From positions 1,798,001 through 1,862,000 of the forward strand of contig NZ_CP075185.1 in the NCBI RefSeq assembly GCF_020510685.1: a stretch of DNA of 64,000 bases. Reading direction: 5' to 3'. The position numbers and the translations under genes are program-made. The notes under the pieces were generated by a model. That model was given only the letters and a program-made list of their open reading frames with translations. It had not been told where the DNA came from and did not search any database. Numbering within the stretch: position 1 is the first letter of the stretch; each line of letters opens with the position of its first letter. The DNA comes from Dechloromonas denitrificans. Its GTDB lineage: Bacteria; Pseudomonadota; Gammaproteobacteria; Burkholderiales; Rhodocyclaceae. This document shows, piece after piece, positions 52,829 through 62,240 of the stretch.

Positions 52829-53320
52829 ATGCCAAAAAGAAGAAAAAAGAAGATCGTCCGGATCATCCACCCATCGGTCGGCCCCTTGCCGTTGCGGCTC
52901 GCCGGGCAATTCGCCGGGCGCCTGCTGGTCTTCAGCGATGCCAGCCAGAAGCGGCACGGCGGGCTGGCGGCGGTGATCTTCGACGATCACGATGGCGAAC
53001 CGCAGATCAGTACGCGGACGGTGCCGCTGACCGGCAGCAACGAGCTGGAATTGCAGGCGGCCCTGTTCGCCCTCAGCGAAGCCGGCAGTCGCTTCCCCGG
53101 CCGGCCGTTGAGCCTGTTCTCCGACAATCAGGACGCGGCGACCCGGCTCGCTCGCGCCGCCACCCTCGGCCTGGCCCAGGACCCGCCGCTGGCCGCGCTG
53201 TGTGCCGGCTTGGGCATCGCCGCCACGCTGGCCGCCGCCTCGTTCCGCTGGGTGCCCGGCCACGGCACCTGTCGCGGCAATATCCTGGCTGACCTGCATG
53301 CGGCGCGGGCTGCAGCATAG
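52829..53320 (+). CDS. Stand-alone RNase H-fold protein
   Basis: 163 residues. A basic N-terminus (MPKRRKKKIVRI) leads into a fold with the four acidic RNase HI positions: LLVFSDAS, NELELQAALFAL, LSLFSDNQDA, and the C-terminal WVPGHGTCRGNILADLHAA with the GH-x-N-x-x-AD pattern. It therefore looks catalytically complete but is diverged from the housekeeping rnhA. ATG 52829 begins at the basic segment; ATG 52805 is an alternative. It could act on RNA-DNA hybrids; the role is unknown. Confidence 0.75.
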   Translation: MPKRRKKKIVRIIHPSVGPLPLRLAGQFAGRLLVFSDASQKRHGGLAAVIFDDHDGEPQISTRTVPLTGSNELELQAALFALSEAGSRFPGRPLSLFSDNQDAATRLARAATLGLAQDPPLAALCAGLGIAATLAAASFRWVPGHGTCRGNILADLHAARAAA

Positions 53321-53332
53321 CGGCCGGTGGCG

Positions 53333-53348
53333 TGTCGGAAAGCCGACA
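53333..53348 (+). promoter_or_regulatory. NifA-type upstream activating sequence TGT-N10-ACA
   Basis: TGTCGGAAAGCCGACA fits TGT-N10-ACA exactly and has symmetric 6-nt arms. It is centred about 85 nt upstream of the predicted sigma54 start site, a normal distance for NifA. Confidence 0.6.
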
Positions 53349-53398
53349 TTGATCGCCGGCCAGTCGGGAAAACGGCCGGAAAACCCAGCGCCTGAGCG

Positions 53399-53414
53399 TG
53401 GCATATCAATTGCG
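53399..53414 (+). promoter_or_regulatory. Sigma54 (-24/-12) promoter of the flavodoxin gene
   Basis: TGGCATATCAATTGCG matches TGGCAyr-N4-TTGCw at all but the last position: GG at 53400-53401 and GC at 53412-53413 are exactly 10 nt apart. Transcription would start near 53425, 28 nt before the ATG. Confidence 0.65.
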
Positions 53415-53452
53415 TGACATCGGTTTCATTCAAACCATGACCGCCATCCGCC

Positions 53453-54007
53453 ATGAAAAAAATCGGAATATTTTTCGGAACCGAAACCGGAACGACCCGG
53501 CTGATCGCCAAGAAGCTGCAGAAGATGCTCGGCGACGAGATCGCCAGCAAACCGCTCAACGTCAATCGCATCACCCCGGAAGAAATGCTGCAGTACGACG
53601 CCCTGATACTCGGCACGCCGAGCTATGGCGAGGGCGAGATTCCCGGGCTTAGCGCCGGCTGTCTCGAGCCCAACTGGGAAGAATTCCTGGTCAAGATGCA
53701 AAACCCGAATTTCTCCGGCAAACGCATCGCCTTCTTCGGTCTCGGCGCACAGGAACGTTACGCCGACCGCTTTGCCAGCTCGCTACGCGCGCTGCACCAG
53801 GTCTTCACGGATTTCGGCGCGGAAATCGTCGGTGACTGGAGTACCGACGGTTATACCTTCCAGCATTCTGCGGCCGTGGTCGACGGCCGCTTCGTCGGAC
53901 TGGTGATCGATCAGCGGACGCAAGGCATGCATACCGACGAGCGCCTCGCTACCTGGCTGGAACAGATCAAGCCCTTGCTGCTGGAGAAGATCGCTGCGGC
54001 CGAATAG
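53453..54007 (+). CDS. nifF: Long-chain flavodoxin, NifF-like
   Basis: 184 residues. FMN phosphate loop FFGTETGTTRLIAKKL, flavin loops LGTPSYGEGEIPG and FGLGAQERYADRF, and the long-chain insertion WSTDGYTFQHSAAVVDGRFVGL. The LNVNRI, WEEFLVKM and TDERLATWLEQI segments resemble Azotobacter NifF, the electron donor to nitrogenase. The sigma54/NifA elements upstream support a nitrogen-fixation role. No nif structural genes are in the window. Confidence 0.88.
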   Translation: MKKIGIFFGTETGTTRLIAKKLQKMLGDEIASKPLNVNRITPEEMLQYDALILGTPSYGEGEIPGLSAGCLEPNWEEFLVKMQNPNFSGKRIAFFGLGAQERYADRFASSLRALHQVFTDFGAEIVGDWSTDGYTFQHSAAVVDGRFVGLVIDQRTQGMHTDERLATWLEQIKPLLLEKIAAAE

Positions 54008-54099
54008 GGCGAAAGTATGCTTGCCTGGTTACTCAAAATTTGCTCGAGAACCCTTGGCGAATCGAGAACGAAGCATGGCAGTCGATTGTGAACAGCCTC

Positions 54100-54543
54100 T
54101 CAGTCGTTCTCAGAAACTCGGTAAGCAGCATGACAGGCCACGCAATTCTGCATCAGGCTACCCAGTTGCGACAGCGTCTGCGATTGAGGCGCGCCAGCGC
54201 CTATGCTTTTGGCTATCGAATCAAAGCCTTGGTGGATATTTTTCGATAACGGCTTCCAGCCATCGGGCGCCTTTTCGCTGATTTTCTTTCTTTCCGGGTC
54301 GTTTAGACGAACCGTTCCTCGATCCAATGCGGCATTTCGCGCTTGTTCGGCGTTTCCGCTTGAAAGGGCAGTCAAAATTGTGGAAATTGTATTTAGGTTG
54401 GTGCGCATTTCACCGAGCATCCAAACCCTCTCGGCTGGCAACAAGTTCACGATCTGTCGTGGGTCGGTGAGGTCCTCGGCATATGCCGGCAAATTGCCGG
54501 AAAGTGCCGATGTTGCCATTAGCAGTGCAAGCACAGATTTCAT
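54100..54543 (-). CDS. Periplasmic monoheme cytochrome c-prime-like protein
   Basis: 147 residues. Signal peptide MKSVLALLMATSALSGNLPAYA, a helical body, and a single C-terminal CVACH (Cys134, Cys137, His138) that binds haem c close to the end of the protein, as in cytochromes c-prime. GAGG lies about 6 nt before ATG 54543. The body is more polar than usual for that family, so the assignment beyond c-type cytochrome is moderate. Convergent with nifF. Confidence 0.75.
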   Translation of the reverse strand: MKSVLALLMATSALSGNLPAYAEDLTDPRQIVNLLPAERVWMLGEMRTNLNTISTILTALSSGNAEQARNAALDRGTVRLNDPERKKISEKAPDGWKPLSKNIHQGFDSIAKSIGAGAPQSQTLSQLGSLMQNCVACHAAYRVSEND

Positions 54544-54738
54544 ATGCGCCTCGATATTTGGCAGTGACCAATGTATCCATTAGCGTTGGCCACTGTTTGA
54601 ATACGATACTCGGCAACCTGTTGATCCAGGCCGAAGAACTCATCCTGATCGGACCAGGATTGATCGGATGAGTTTCATCAAGCAATGCGGCGTATTTGAA
54701 GGACGGCCGGTGGGCGAGACGATCCGCTGGTGCTCGGT
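54544..54738 (-). other. Intergenic stretch without a recognised gene
   Basis: 195 nt between the cytochrome start and the methyltransferase stop. Only short frames without ribosome sites are seen; it probably holds the cytochrome promoter. Confidence 0.4.
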
Positions 54739-55335
54739 TTATCCGGAGCTCCTCTGAAGGGTTGCAAGAAACTCACCGTTGCCAACCGGCACGGTGCAGG
54801 TGGTGAAGTCAGCGTCGCCTTTTACCTGCTCCATGAAGGATGTCATTTCGGTCGCATGAGAAATGGCGTTATCGACCACAAGCAAACCGCCAGCGCGCAG
54901 AATCCGCTTTAGGTCGGCCAGCCATGCTGGATATTCGGCGCGTTCCGAGTCCAGAAATACGATGTCGAAGCTGGATTCGGATGCGGTTCGCAGAAACTCC
55001 CCCGCCTCTCCGCGAATCTGGGTGATGGCATGAGCGATGCCGGAGCGCTCGAAACTCTTGGCGGCCAGTTGCAGTTTGAAATCTGAAAATTCGACGGTAG
55101 TCACGCTCCCGCCAACCGCAAGCGCTGCCTCGGCAAGCCATAAGGTGGAATAACCGTTGGAGGTTCCGATTTCAAGCACCCGCCGGGCATCGCTTGCCCG
55201 GACCAGGACCGAAAGGAATTCTCCGGTGTCGTGCGTAATGTTGAGCATCCGGCGAGGGCGCTCGGCAATGACGGCATCGTTGCTGGCGCCGTATTCTTCC
55301 AATTCATGCAGCAAGGCTTCAAGCGTTTCGGTCAT
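54739..55335 (-). CDS. SAM-dependent O-methyltransferase (class I, CCoAOMT-like)
   Basis: 198 residues. Motif I is RVLEIGTSNGYSTLWLAEA, then VTTVEFSDFKLQLAAKSF and FDIVFLDSERAEYPAWL, LRAGGLLVVDNAI, an order typical of small cation-dependent O-methyltransferases. The substrate is unknown. The start MTETLEALLHEL is 97 nt from the divergent LysR gene, which probably controls it. Confidence 0.85.
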   Translation of the reverse strand: MTETLEALLHELEEYGASNDAVIAERPRRMLNITHDTGEFLSVLVRASDARRVLEIGTSNGYSTLWLAEAALAVGGSVTTVEFSDFKLQLAAKSFERSGIAHAITQIRGEAGEFLRTASESSFDIVFLDSERAEYPAWLADLKRILRAGGLLVVDNAISHATEMTSFMEQVKGDADFTTCTVPVGNGEFLATLQRSSG

Positions 55336-55432
55336 ATCGGGTTTCTCCGCAAAAAATGTTGAGGTTCCATTTTGTTAAGCGGTGCGGTATAAAACAAATG
55401 CCAATTTAGCCACCAATCCATCTCATATCGGC

Positions 55433-56350
55433 ATGCCTAGCTTCAAGCAAATCCAGTATTTCGTGACCGTCGCCGACTTCGGTGGCTTCACCCAAGCGGC
55501 TGCGACGCTGTTCATTGCTCAATCCGCACTGAGCAGGCAGATTTCACAACTGGAGGAAGAGCTCGGCTTTATCCTGTTTGAGCGGGAGCCGAGAGGCGTG
55601 CGACTGACCCCCGCTGGCGCAGCCTACCGGGACCGGGTCAGCTCCATCCCGATTACGCTGGCTGCAGCCGCCGAGGAAGGTCTACAATTGGCCCGCGGGG
55701 AGGCCGGTGTGCTGAGATTGCTTCACTCCAGCACAATTCCAGCCGCTAGCCTGATGCCGGCGTTCACGCATTTCATGGCTGTTTGCTCGAAGGCTCGAAT
55801 CAACCTGGACCGGGCATCTTCCGAGCAGCAGGTTTCTTTGGTTGCCAATGGCAACGCCGATGTCGGCGTTATCCGGTTACCCGTGTTGCGGCGGGATTCG
55901 CGGGTTCGTTTTATCGAACTGCCGGCCGAGCGCTTGTGGTTGGCTCTGCCTGATGAGCATCCGCTGGCGCAGCAGGAAAGCGCCACCGTCGCCAGCTTGC
56001 AGCAGGAGTTGTTCGTGTCGGCGGTCTACCATGAGCGGGGCGGTTTGGCACGGGTGGTAACCGACCTCTGCTTGAAACGCGGGTTTGTTCCCAATAAGGC
56101 CCGGATAGTCTCGCCGAAGACTTCGATGTTGAATCTCGTCGCCGCCAAACTGGGGATTGCCATTGTTCCTGAACGAATGACGACACTCGGGGGCCAGGGA
56201 GTCACCTACATACCGCTAGAGGATGAAGATGCAAAATCCTCCTGCGCCTTGCTACTTCCGCTCCAGCCGACCTTGCTGGCTCAGGCATTTGCCGACATCA
56301 TGATGCCGGACGGCAGTCTCCCGCTACCGCCTTGGGCGGCTGAGCACTGA
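55433..56350 (+). CDS. LysR-family transcriptional regulator
   Basis: 305 residues. Winged HTH at the N-terminus (MPSFKQIQYFVTVADFGGFTQAAATLFIAQSALSRQISQLEEELG), then a two-lobed effector domain. Divergent from the methyltransferase. The shared gap contains ATTTTGTT (55369-55376) and AACAAAT (55393-55399), a near inverted repeat that could be part of its operator. ATG 55433 chosen by family start; an upstream GTG at 55382 is rejected. Confidence 0.93.
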   Translation: MPSFKQIQYFVTVADFGGFTQAAATLFIAQSALSRQISQLEEELGFILFEREPRGVRLTPAGAAYRDRVSSIPITLAAAAEEGLQLARGEAGVLRLLHSSTIPAASLMPAFTHFMAVCSKARINLDRASSEQQVSLVANGNADVGVIRLPVLRRDSRVRFIELPAERLWLALPDEHPLAQQESATVASLQQELFVSAVYHERGGLARVVTDLCLKRGFVPNKARIVSPKTSMLNLVAAKLGIAIVPERMTTLGGQGVTYIPLEDEDAKSSCALLLPLQPTLLAQAFADIMMPDGSLPLPPWAAEH

Positions 56351-56454
56351 CGGCGGGGCGTTAATGACGCTTACGTCGTAGCGGTTGCCGGCCAGTTGCC
56401 GAAGTCAGACATAGACGCGCTATAGTTCCTGCTCAACTTACAAGGCTTTTCCCG

Positions 56455-56727
56455 ATGTTCTATCTCGCCTCCCTCGTCCCTAGTCACGGCAGCCCCGAGA
56501 AATACACTTACGGGACAGTTCAAACCGATACCGATGGTTACGCGAGCGCCGAAGATCTGCTCCACGACATCATCAGCGAAGGCAACCGCGTTTTTGAGCT
56601 CGGTGTCGATGAACTGCCCGGCCAAGTCGAAGACATCCGCGCATGCCTTGCCTGCAATCCCGGGCGAGTGTTCATGAGCCTGCTGTTCGATGAGCCCGAT
56701 TACTTCTGCATCGTTGAGCTGCCCTAA
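56455..56727 (+). CDS. Small protein of 90 residues, function unknown
   Basis: Starts MFYLASLVPSHGSPEKYTYG and has an acidic helical middle part (YASAEDLLHDIISEGNRVFEL) and two Cys in RACLACNPGR. It has no signal peptide or clear membrane segment. It lies 21 nt before the Old Yellow Enzyme gene and is probably co-transcribed; TATAGT at 56421-56426 may be a -10. I do not recognise the family. Confidence 0.55.
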   Translation: MFYLASLVPSHGSPEKYTYGTVQTDTDGYASAEDLLHDIISEGNRVFELGVDELPGQVEDIRACLACNPGRVFMSLLFDEPDYFCIVELP

Positions 56728-56748
56728 CCGCTTCAAGAGGTCAATTTC

Positions 56749-57846
56749 ATGTCCGCATTGTTTTCCAGCTTCAAACTCAAAGACGTTACCCTGCGCAATC
56801 GCATCGCCATTCCGCCGATGTGCCAGTACAGCGCCGTAGATGGCCTGACGAATGATTGGCACGCAGTTCATTACGCCAGTCTGGCCCGAGGTGGCGCGGG
56901 CCTGGTTATCGTCGAGGCTACCGGGGTCGCCCCGGAAGGTCGCATAACGCCGGCGTGCCTGGGTCTGTGGAACGACGAACAGGCGGCCGGGCTCGCTAAA
57001 ATTGCGGCAGCAATCAAGGCCGGTGGTGCGGTGCCGGGGATTCAAATCGGTCACGCCGGCCGCAAGGCCAGCGCCAACCGTCCTTGGGAAGGCGATGACC
57101 ACATTGCCGAAGACGACCCGCGTGCCTGGGCGACGCTTTCACCGTCAGCTGTCGCGTTCGGGGCGAATCTGCCGAAAGTCCCCAAGGAGATGACGCTCGA
57201 TGACATCGCTCGAATTCGTGATGATTTCGTGGCGGCGGCATGCCGCGCCCGCGATGCCGGGTTTGAATGGCTGGAGCTTCATTTCGCCCATGGCTATCTG
57301 GCGCAGAGCTTCTTCTCGGTCCATGCCAATCAGCGCACCGACCAGTACGGTGGCGACTTCGCGGGGCGCAGCCGCTTCCTTCTCGAAACCCTGTCCGCGG
57401 TTCGCGAGGTTTGGCCAGAGCACTTGCCACTGACCGCCCGCTTTGGGGTGATCGAATATGACGGCCGGGATGCGGAAACGCTGGCCGAGTCGATCGAACT
57501 GGCAATCGCGTTCCGTAAAGCCGGCTTGGACATGCTCAATGTCAGCGTCGGCTTCTCGACGCTGAAAGCCAAGGTGCCCTGGGGGCCTGCTTTCCTCGCG
57601 CCAATTGCCGAGAAAGTGCGCAGTGCAGCGGGGCTGCCCGTTGCTTCCTCCTGGTGTATCGACGTGCCGGCCATCGCCGACCGCGTCGTTGCCGACCAGC
57701 AGATGGATTTGGTCATGATTGGCCGCGCTCACCTGGCAAATCCGCACTGGTCGTATCACGCGGCGCTGGCGCTCAAAGAAGAGAAACCTTCCTGGGTATT
57801 GCCGGCACCTTATGCGCACTGGTTGGAGCGTTATAGCCCAAGCTGA
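56749..57846 (+). CDS. NADPH dehydrogenase, Old Yellow Enzyme family (YqjM-like)
   Basis: 365 residues, FMN TIM barrel. N-terminal LRNRIAIPPMCQYSAVDG carries the Cys that tunes FMN in YqjM-type enzymes; HAGRKASANRPW provides active-site residues, and HFAHGYLAQSFFSVHANQRTDQYGG is the family signature. It would reduce activated alkenes or quinones with NADPH. AAGAGG precedes ATG 56749. Convergent with the DctD-like gene. Confidence 0.93.
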   Translation: MSALFSSFKLKDVTLRNRIAIPPMCQYSAVDGLTNDWHAVHYASLARGGAGLVIVEATGVAPEGRITPACLGLWNDEQAAGLAKIAAAIKAGGAVPGIQIGHAGRKASANRPWEGDDHIAEDDPRAWATLSPSAVAFGANLPKVPKEMTLDDIARIRDDFVAAACRARDAGFEWLELHFAHGYLAQSFFSVHANQRTDQYGGDFAGRSRFLLETLSAVREVWPEHLPLTARFGVIEYDGRDAETLAESIELAIAFRKAGLDMLNVSVGFSTLKAKVPWGPAFLAPIAEKVRSAAGLPVASSWCIDVPAIADRVVADQQMDLVMIGRAHLANPHWSYHAALALKEEKPSWVLPAPYAHWLERYSPS

Positions 57847-57907
57847 TTTTGAGTGCTCGTCGCCGGTGCGAACCGGTGGTGAGCCGGAAAGAGATTTCGC
57901 GCTTTAG

Positions 57908-59236
57908 TCAGGCGCGAAACCGCTCGGCGACGATGCCGTGCTTGGTCAGCTTGTCGTACAGCGTCTTTTTCGGGGTCTGCAGCAGTTCGGCGGTCTGGGC
58001 GACGTTGCCGGCGCAGCTTTTGAGCGCGTTCTCGATGCTGCGTTTTTCCGCCGCATCGACCTGCTCGGCCAGCGACAGGCCGGTGCCCGCCGGCGCGGCG
58101 CTGCTCGTCAGCGCGTCGGGCAGGCCGAGCGCCCAGCGGTCGGCGACGTTTTTCAGTTCGCGGACGTTGCCGGGCCAGTCGTGTGCCGTCCAGCGGGCGA
58201 GGTCGGCCGGCGTCCAGGTGGCGGGCGGGCGCTGGTAGCGCAGGGCGGCTTCCTGGAGAAACAGGGCGATCAGCAGCGGAATGTCGTCGCGCCGTTCGCG
58301 CAGTGGCGGCAGGTCGATACTGACGACGTTGAGCCGGTAATAGAGATCGGCGCGGAACTGGCCGGCCGCCGAAGCGGCCTTGAGATCGGTCTTGCTGGCG
58401 GCAACCAGGCGGCAATCGACGGGCGTCGTCGTGTTGCTGCCCAGGCGCTCGACGCTGCGTTCCTGCAGCACACGCAGCAGCTTGACCTGCAGGTTGAGTG
58501 GCATCGATTCGATTTCGTCGAGAAACAGCGTGCCGCCATTGGCGTGTTCGATGCGCCCGATGCGCCGCTTGCCGGCACCGGTGAAGGCACCGGCTTCGTG
58601 GCCGAACAGCTCGCTTTCAAAGACCGTTTCCGGCAGCGCGCCGCAGTTGATGGCGACGAACGGGCCGCGTCGGCCGCTCGCTTCGTGGATGGCGCGGGCG
58701 ATGACTTCCTTGCCGCTGCCGGTTTCGCCATTGATCAGGATATCGACGCCGGTCGGCGCCAGCGTGGCGACCAGGCGGCGGATGTGCTGGATGGCCGGCG
58801 ACTGGCCGACGATCTGGTTGATGCCGTGGCCGAGGCGTTCCTTGAGCTGGCGGTTTTCGACAATTAGCGCCCGCTTTTCCAGCGCGCTGCGCACGGCGGC
58901 GACCAGCCGTTCGGAGGGGAAGGGCTTTTCGATGAAGTCGTGGGCGCCTTCGCGCATCGCCTCGACGGCCATCGCCACGTCGCCATGGCCGGTGATCAGC
59001 AGCACCGGCAGTTCGCGGTCGTACTGGCGCAGTTCGCGCAGCAAGGTCAGGCCGTCGCGGCCGGGCAGGCGGACATCGCTGACGACCAGTGCCGGGCTGG
59101 CGCTGGCCAGCGCGGCGAGCATGCTTTCGCCGTCGGCAAAGCCGCGCACCGGGATGTCGGCGATCGACAGCGCCTGTTCGCAGCCTTTGCGCACCGCCGC
59201 ATCGTCCTCGACGAGAAAAACCGGGAAGTCAGCCAT
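57908..59236 (-). CDS. Sigma54-dependent response regulator, DctD-like
   Basis: 442 residues. Receiver domain (phospho-Asp in VVSDVRLPGRDG, Lys in FIEKPFPSE), AAA+ domain with Walker A NGETGSGKEVIA, the sigma54 contact loop GAFTGA and Walker B GGTLFLDEIESM, then a C-terminal Fis-type HTH (NVAQTAELLQTPKKTLYDKL). It activates sigma54 promoters. It overlaps the CHMI gene by 8 nt; its cognate kinase is the DctB-like protein upstream. Targets may be the adjacent ABC importer. Confidence 0.93.
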   Translation of the reverse strand: MADFPVFLVEDDAAVRKGCEQALSIADIPVRGFADGESMLAALASASPALVVSDVRLPGRDGLTLLRELRQYDRELPVLLITGHGDVAMAVEAMREGAHDFIEKPFPSERLVAAVRSALEKRALIVENRQLKERLGHGINQIVGQSPAIQHIRRLVATLAPTGVDILINGETGSGKEVIARAIHEASGRRGPFVAINCGALPETVFESELFGHEAGAFTGAGKRRIGRIEHANGGTLFLDEIESMPLNLQVKLLRVLQERSVERLGSNTTTPVDCRLVAASKTDLKAASAAGQFRADLYYRLNVVSIDLPPLRERRDDIPLLIALFLQEAALRYQRPPATWTPADLARWTAHDWPGNVRELKNVADRWALGLPDALTSSAAPAGTGLSLAEQVDAAEKRSIENALKSCAGNVAQTAELLQTPKKTLYDKLTKHGIVAERFRA

Positions 59237-59591
59237 TGATCACGGCCTTGGCGTAGCTGGCCCGGTCGAGTTCGGTGGTTTCGACGCTGAGCTGGATTTC
59301 CGCCCGGTTGTGCCGGTCGATGGTGGCGCTCAGCGCGGCCAGGACGGCATCGGCCAGTTCCTTGCGTTCCTCGTCACTGCGCCCGGAGAGCAGCGCGATG
59401 CGGACGTGGGCGAAGCCGCGCGGGGTCGGGCTGATGCCGACTAGGAAGGTTTCCAGCGCAATGGCCCGGCTCTTGATGTCCGGCTCGCTGAACAGCCCGG
59501 AATCGAACATCGCCGTGTTGAGCGCGAGCAGCGCGCGCATCGGGTTGAAATTGCTCAGGTTGCGGCTGTATTCAAGCGTCAGATGGGGCAT
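59229..59591 (-). CDS. 5-carboxymethyl-2-hydroxymuconate isomerase (CHMI/HpaF-like)
   Basis: 120 residues of the tautomerase superfamily, with Pro directly after the initiator Met (MPHLTLEYSRNL) as catalytic base. The body ALETFLVGISPTPRGFAHVRIALLSGRSDEERKELADAV matches CHMI, which acts in homoprotocatechuate (4-hydroxyphenylacetate) degradation. No other genes of that path are in the window. It overlaps the kinase gene by 20 nt and the regulator by 8 nt, so all three are translated from one message. Confidence 0.85.
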   Translation of the reverse strand: MPHLTLEYSRNLSNFNPMRALLALNTAMFDSGLFSEPDIKSRAIALETFLVGISPTPRGFAHVRIALLSGRSDEERKELADAVLAALSATIDRHNRAEIQLSVETTELDRASYAKAVING

Positions 59592-61386
59592 CGGGTTCTC
59601 CTGCGGCAGGCAACGTCAGCACGAAAACGGCACCGCCGTCGGGCGCATTGTGGGCGCTTAGCGTGCCGCCGTAACTTTCGACGATGGTCAGTGAAATGGC
59701 CAAGCCGAGACCGAGGCCTTCGCCGGCCGGCTTGGTGGTGTAGAAAGGTTCGAACAGGTGGTCGCGGACTTCGTCGGGCAGGCCGGGGCCATGGTCGCGG
59801 ACGGCGATGGCGACCCGGTCGCCCATCCCATGGGCATCGATTTCCAGCAAAGGTTCAGCCTGCCCGGCCATCGCATCCAGCCCGTTGCGCAGCAGGTTGA
59901 CCAGCACCTGTTCGAGGCGGCCGGCCTCGGCGATCAGTTGCAGGTTTCTGGCCACCGGGGCGACGGCGATGCGGGCGGCCGTTTCGCGCCGGCGCGGTTC
60001 GACGATTATCAGGGCGTGCTCGATGGCGCTGGCCACGGTAACCGCCTGCGGGGTCGGCGCTTCCTTGCGGGCGAAGGTCTTCAACTGGCGGACGATGCGC
60101 CCGGTGCGGTCGACCAGGTCGCTGATCATCTGCAGGTTTTCTCCGACCTCTTCGTAACGGCCGCGCGCCAGCAGGGCGCTGGCGTTGTCGGCAAAGGTTT
60201 GCAGGGCGGCCAGCGGCTGGTTCAGCTCGTGGCTGATGCCGGCCGACATCTGGCCGAGCGTCGCCAGCTTGCCGGCCTGCACGGCGGCATCGCGGGTTTC
60301 GCGCAGGATCGCCTTGGTGCTTTCCAGCGCGGCGATCTGTTCAGTCAGGTCGGCGGTGCGTTCGGCGATGCGCGCTTCGAGTTCGTCATAGACCCGGCGC
60401 AATTCCTCGCGGCGGCGGGCGCGGTGGCGGAAGTGGGCGGCCAGGCCAAGGCCGAAGGCGGCGGCAAAGGCGACGGCGGTGGCGGCGCCGAGCGCGGCGG
60501 CGCGGGCTTCGCCGGGGTCGCCGAGCTGGACGACTTGCCAGCCCTGGCCGCCAACCGCCCGGGCGTGGATCAGCCGGTCGCGCGCCGCTTCGCCGGGCAG
60601 GGCGAGGTGGAGCAGGGCGGATGGCGTGGTCGGGATGCTGCGGTTGGCGAGCGGGGCGAAATTCTGGCTGCCGTACTGGCGCGTTTCGGTGAGCCGGGCA
60701 ATGGCCGCCGGGCTGAGCGGCGCCAGCGTGTGGTAGCGCAGCTTGTGGTCGGAGGAGAGGAAAACCACGCCGTCGGCGTCGGCCAGCAACAGGGTGTCGC
60801 CCGCCCCGATCAAGGCCTGTTCCATCGCCTCCAGGCCGACCTTGACGACGATGACGCCAAGCGCCTTGCCGTGCTCGCGCACCGGGGCGGCAAGGAAATA
60901 GCCGGATTCGCCGGTGGTGAATCCGACGCCGTAGAAACGGCCGAGGCCATTGTTCAGCGCATCGCGAAAATACGGGCGGAAGGCGTAGTTGTGGCCGACG
61001 AAGCTGCGCGGCAGGCGCCAGTTGCTGGCGGCCAGCGTGTTGCCCTGAGCGTCGATCAGGAAGGTGACGGCGACCGCCGCGCCTTGCTGCACGGCTTCGA
61101 GATAGGCATTGGCGGCAGCGCTGCGCTGCGGGTTATCCGGTTCGCGCAGCACGGCCGCCAGCGAGGGATCGAGGGCCAGCAGGCCGGGCAGCGACTCGTG
61201 CCGGGAGAGGGTGGCTTCGAGCGACAGCGCGAAGGCATCGAGACGCTGCGCCGCGCTGTGTCGCTCGTTGTCGAGATAGATGCCGAACAGCGCGCGGTAG
61301 CTCAGCCAGCCGAGCAGCAGGCAAAAGCATGCCGCTGCGCCGATCTGCAGTGCCGGGTGGCGTTTGCGGAAGGGGCGCAGGGGCAT
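59572..61386 (-). CDS. Sensor histidine kinase, DctB-like
   Basis: 604 residues. TM1 about 15-33, a periplasmic PDC/Cache double domain (about 40-290, with NYAFRPYFRDALNNGLGRFYGVG and GYFLAAPV), TM2 near 300-320, coiled coil, HisKA with GKLATLGQMSAGISHELNQPLAALQTF, and HATPase with NLLRNGLDAM, DHGPGLP, GLGLGLAIS. This is the DctB layout for sensing C4-dicarboxylates or similar acids. ATG at 61384-61386; a TTG one codon earlier is possible. Confidence 0.93.
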   Translation of the reverse strand: MPLRPFRKRHPALQIGAAACFCLLLGWLSYRALFGIYLDNERHSAAQRLDAFALSLEATLSRHESLPGLLALDPSLAAVLREPDNPQRSAAANAYLEAVQQGAAVAVTFLIDAQGNTLAASNWRLPRSFVGHNYAFRPYFRDALNNGLGRFYGVGFTTGESGYFLAAPVREHGKALGVIVVKVGLEAMEQALIGAGDTLLLADADGVVFLSSDHKLRYHTLAPLSPAAIARLTETRQYGSQNFAPLANRSIPTTPSALLHLALPGEAARDRLIHARAVGGQGWQVVQLGDPGEARAAALGAATAVAFAAAFGLGLAAHFRHRARRREELRRVYDELEARIAERTADLTEQIAALESTKAILRETRDAAVQAGKLATLGQMSAGISHELNQPLAALQTFADNASALLARGRYEEVGENLQMISDLVDRTGRIVRQLKTFARKEAPTPQAVTVASAIEHALIIVEPRRRETAARIAVAPVARNLQLIAEAGRLEQVLVNLLRNGLDAMAGQAEPLLEIDAHGMGDRVAIAVRDHGPGLPDEVRDHLFEPFYTTKPAGEGLGLGLAISLTIVESYGGTLSAHNAPDGGAVFVLTLPAAGEPDAPSDA

Positions 61387-61447
61387 CAAGCGGCGGCGGT
61401 CGGCTTGCCAGCGGTCATGGCAGTTCCTTGATCAGAATGGGGGGATT

Positions 61448-62239
<792 letters not shown>

Positions 62240-62240
62240 G

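Noticed and set aside
54410..54685. 91-codon minus-strand frame overlapping the cytochrome start
   Set aside because: It overlaps the cytochrome gene in another frame, has no ribosome site and an unstructured translation.
56371..57102. 243-codon minus-strand frame over the 90-residue gene and the Old Yellow Enzyme start
   Set aside because: Antisense to a clear FMN enzyme and without family features; the plus-strand small gene with short spacing to its neighbour is preferred.
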